Position numbers and translations under genes: made by a program. From contig URCM01000039.1 in NCBI GenBank assembly GCA_900546355.1, forward strand, positions 1-25,852: a stretch of 25,852 bases of DNA, read 5' to 3'. This document shows, piece after piece, positions 24,092-25,852 of this stretch. The notes under the pieces were generated by a model. The model was given only the letters and a program-made list of their open reading frames with translations, was not told the DNA's origin and did not search any database. The stretch comes from an uncultured Bacteroides sp. (GTDB taxonomy: Bacteria > Bacteroidota > Bacteroidia > Bacteroidales > Bacteroidaceae). Numbering within the stretch: the stretch's first letter is position 1; each line of letters starts with the position of its first letter.

Positions 24092-25645
24092 ATGAGCAAC
24101 CAACTTGAAAAAGTAAAAGAACTGATTGAATTGCGTGCCAAAGCCCGCTTGGGAGGTGGAGAAAAAGCCATCGAGAAACAACACGCAAAAGGGAAATATA
24201 CAGCACGCGAACGCATCTCCATGCTACTTGACGAAGGCAGTTTCGAAGAAATGGATATGTTTGTAAAACACCGTTGTACCAACTTCGGCATGGAGAAAAA
24301 GCAATACTTGGGCGACGGGGTCGTAACAGGCTATGGAACCATTGAGGGAAGACTGGTATACGTCTTTGCACAAGACTTTACCGTATCCGCCGGCTCTTTG
24401 TCGGAAACCATGTCGCAAAAGATTTGCAAGGTGATGGACATGGCGATGAAGATGGGCGCACCCGTTATCGGACTGAACGACTCGGGCGGCGCACGTATCC
24501 AGGAAGGTATCAACGCGCTGGCTGGATATGCCGAGATATTCCAGCGCAACATCCTGGCATCGGGCGTGATTCCGCAAATCTCCGGCATTTTCGGTCCCTG
24601 TGCGGGAGGAGCCGTTTACTCTCCGGCCCTGACCGACTTCACCTTAATGATGGAAGGCACTTCGTATATGTTCCTCACCGGACCGAAAGTAGTAAAGACC
24701 GTTACCGGTGAAGACGTGACACAAGAAAACCTGGGAGGAGCAAGCGTGCACTCTACCCGCTCGGGAGTGACCCACTTTACCGCCGCTACCGAAGAAGAAG
24801 GGTTAGCCTTAATCCGCAAACTCTTGAGCTACATTCCGCAAAACAACCTTGAAGAACCACCTTATATGGATTGTACCGACCCGATAGACCGGTTGGAAGA
24901 TTCACTGAATGAAATCGTCCCCGACAGCCCCAACAAGCCGTATGATATGTATGAGGTAATCGGTGCCATCGTTGACAACGGCGAGTTTCTGGAAGTACAA
25001 CCAGACTTCGCAAAGAACATCATCATCGGTTTCGCCCGCTTCAACGGACAGTCGGTAGGTATCGTAGCCAACCAGCCAAAGTTCCTGGCAGGTGTATTAG
25101 ACTGCAATTCTTCCCGCAAAGGTGCCCGTTTCGTCCGCTTCTGCGACGCTTTCAATATTCCTATCGTATCGTTGGTCGATGTTCCGGGATTCCTTCCGGG
25201 AACGGGGCAAGAATACAATGCCGTCATCCTGCACGGTGCCAAGCTGTTGTATGCATACGGCGAAGCCACAGTGCCTAAAGTAACCGTCACCCTGCGCAAG
25301 TCGTATGGAGGTTCGCACATCGTTATGAGTTGCAAGCAGTTGCGTGGCGACATGAACTATGCATGGCCTACTGCCGAAATCGCCGTAATGGGTGGAGCCG
25401 GAGCCGTAGAAGTGCTCTATGCCAAAGAAGCCAAGGAAGCAGCCGACCCGAAAGCGTTCATGGCGGAAAAGGAAGCCGAATACACCAAGCTGTTCGCCAA
25501 CCCGTATAATGCGGCGAAGTATGGCTACATTGATGATGTGATAGAACCGCGTAACACCCGCTTCCGCATCATCCGCGCCCTGCAACAATTGCAGACCAAA
25601 AAACAAACCAATCCGGCAAAGAAGCACGGAAATATTCCTCTGTAA
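24092..25645 (+). CDS. mmdA: Methylmalonyl-CoA decarboxylase carboxyltransferase (alpha) subunit
   Basis: This 517-residue biotin-dependent acyl-CoA carboxyltransferase moves CO2 from methylmalonyl-CoA to biotin, giving propionyl-CoA. The two crotonase-like halves show [15 protein letters not shown] near 130, [17 protein letters not shown] near 170, and [28 protein letters not shown] and [13 protein letters not shown] in the second half, which form the oxyanion and CoA sites. Sequence alone does not separate it from a propionyl-CoA carboxylase beta subunit, but mce upstream and the lipoprotein downstream fit the sodium-pumping decarboxylase cluster of Bacteroidales. Confidence 0.93.
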   Translation: MSNQLEKVKELIELRAKARLGGGEKAIEKQHAKGKYTARERISMLLDEGSFEEMDMFVKHRCTNFGMEKKQYLGDGVVTGYGTIEGRLVYVFAQDFTVSAGSLSETMSQKICKVMDMAMKMGAPVIGLNDSGGARIQEGINALAGYAEIFQRNILASGVIPQISGIFGPCAGGAVYSPALTDFTLMMEGTSYMFLTGPKVVKTVTGEDVTQENLGGASVHSTRSGVTHFTAATEEEGLALIRKLLSYIPQNNLEEPPYMDCTDPIDRLEDSLNEIVPDSPNKPYDMYEVIGAIVDNGEFLEVQPDFAKNIIIGFARFNGQSVGIVANQPKFLAGVLDCNSSRKGARFVRFCDAFNIPIVSLVDVPGFLPGTGQEYNAVILHGAKLLYAYGEATVPKVTVTLRKSYGGSHIVMSCKQLRGDMNYAWPTAEIAVMGGAGAVEVLYAKEAKEAADPKAFMAEKEAEYTKLFANPYNAAKYGYIDDVIEPRNTRFRIIRALQQLQTKKQTNPAKKHGNIPL

Positions 25646-25671
25646 CATGAACCCTTTTAATGCGTTTTATT

Positions 25672-25852
25672 ATGAATAAATACATAGCCGGAATATTTTT
25701 AGCATCTGCCATGGCGGGAGCACTCAGTTCGTGTACCGCAGCGGATACGGGCAGCAAAATCGTCATTAACGAAGTGTTGGTGGACAATCAAAACAATTTT
25801 CAGGACGATTATGGCGTGCATAGCGGATGGGTGGAAATATTCAACACATCTT
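25672..25852 (+). CDS. Lipoprotein with lamin-tail-like N-terminus, probably OadG-type gamma subunit (partial)
   Basis: The gene starts at an ATG 26 bases after mmdA and runs off the window after 60 codons. The signal peptide MNKYIAGIFLASAMAGALSSC has lipobox LSSC with Cys21. The mature part begins IVINEVLVDNQ and continues to GWVEIFN, the opening pattern of a lamin-tail (LTD) domain. In Bacteroidales the gene after mmdA often encodes such a domain fused to a decarboxylase gamma (OadG) segment; that part lies beyond the window, so the role is inferred from neighbourhood and memory. Confidence 0.7.
   Translation, partial: MNKYIAGIFLASAMAGALSSCTAADTGSKIVINEVLVDNQNNFQDDYGVHSGWVEIFNTS

Overview
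The window reads as chromosomal DNA of a gut Bacteroidales, most likely Bacteroides or Phocaeicola. The evidence is the repeated TAnnTTTG promoter box, weak Shine-Dalgarno sites, the propionate-pathway genes mce and mmdA followed by a lipoprotein, LutABC in place of an NAD-type lactate dehydrogenase, a DUF2023/flavodoxin pair, an AAA/PD-(D/E)XK family common in this group, and AT-rich tandem intergenic repeats. It is almost entirely protein coding, with compact operons on both strands. No rRNA, tRNA, CRISPR array or complete insertion sequence was found.

Layout. (1) 74-4059, minus strand: a four-gene cluster of a TrkH potassium channel subunit, an OmpR-type response regulator, a sensor histidine kinase and a small secreted PepSY-like protein. 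(2) 4060-4386: a gene-free, highly structured dispersed repeat. (3) 4387-5367, minus: DUF2023 protein and flavodoxin. (4) 5509-8232, plus: a galactose mutarotase lipoprotein, a metallophosphoesterase lipoprotein and an overlapping predicted outer-membrane protein. (5) 8296-12837, plus: a complete high-affinity phosphate operon, pstS-pstC-pstA-pstB-phoU, preceded by a PHO-box-like direct repeat and a -7 box. (6) 12941-15656, minus: lutA-lutB-lutC, each junction overlapping as ATGA. (7) 15702-16490: an AT-rich gene fragment resembling the C-terminus of a Bacteroidales surface or fimbria-type protein, without its own start. (8) 16624-18189, minus: an AAA-ATPase/PD-(D/E)XK protein. (9) 18309-23086, plus: sbcD and sbcC. 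(10) 23087-23587: a 500-base gene-free stretch with three 23-bp-periodic repeats and a degenerate second copy of part of the repeat in (2). (11) 23588 to the end, plus: methylmalonyl-CoA epimerase, the carboxyltransferase subunit of methylmalonyl-CoA decarboxylase and the start of a lipoprotein with a lamin-tail-like domain, probably the gamma-type subunit of the same sodium pump.

How the genes work together. The pst operon imports phosphate, and PhoU presumably reports transport state to a PhoR kinase outside the window. mce and mmdA belong to the succinate-to-propionate route; the mutase and the biotin and membrane subunits lie outside. LutABC oxidises L-lactate. The TrkH/two-component/PepSY cluster looks like ion uptake coupled to envelope sensing, which is inference.

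Most of the window is ordinary core genome. The least ordinary signals are a PstS-like segment embedded in PstC, the PHO-box-like site, the paired structured repeats near 4.1-4.35 kb and 23.25 kb, the 23-bp-periodic repeats, and the truncated AT-rich gene at 15.7-16.5 kb. I found no clear new defence or biosynthetic system.
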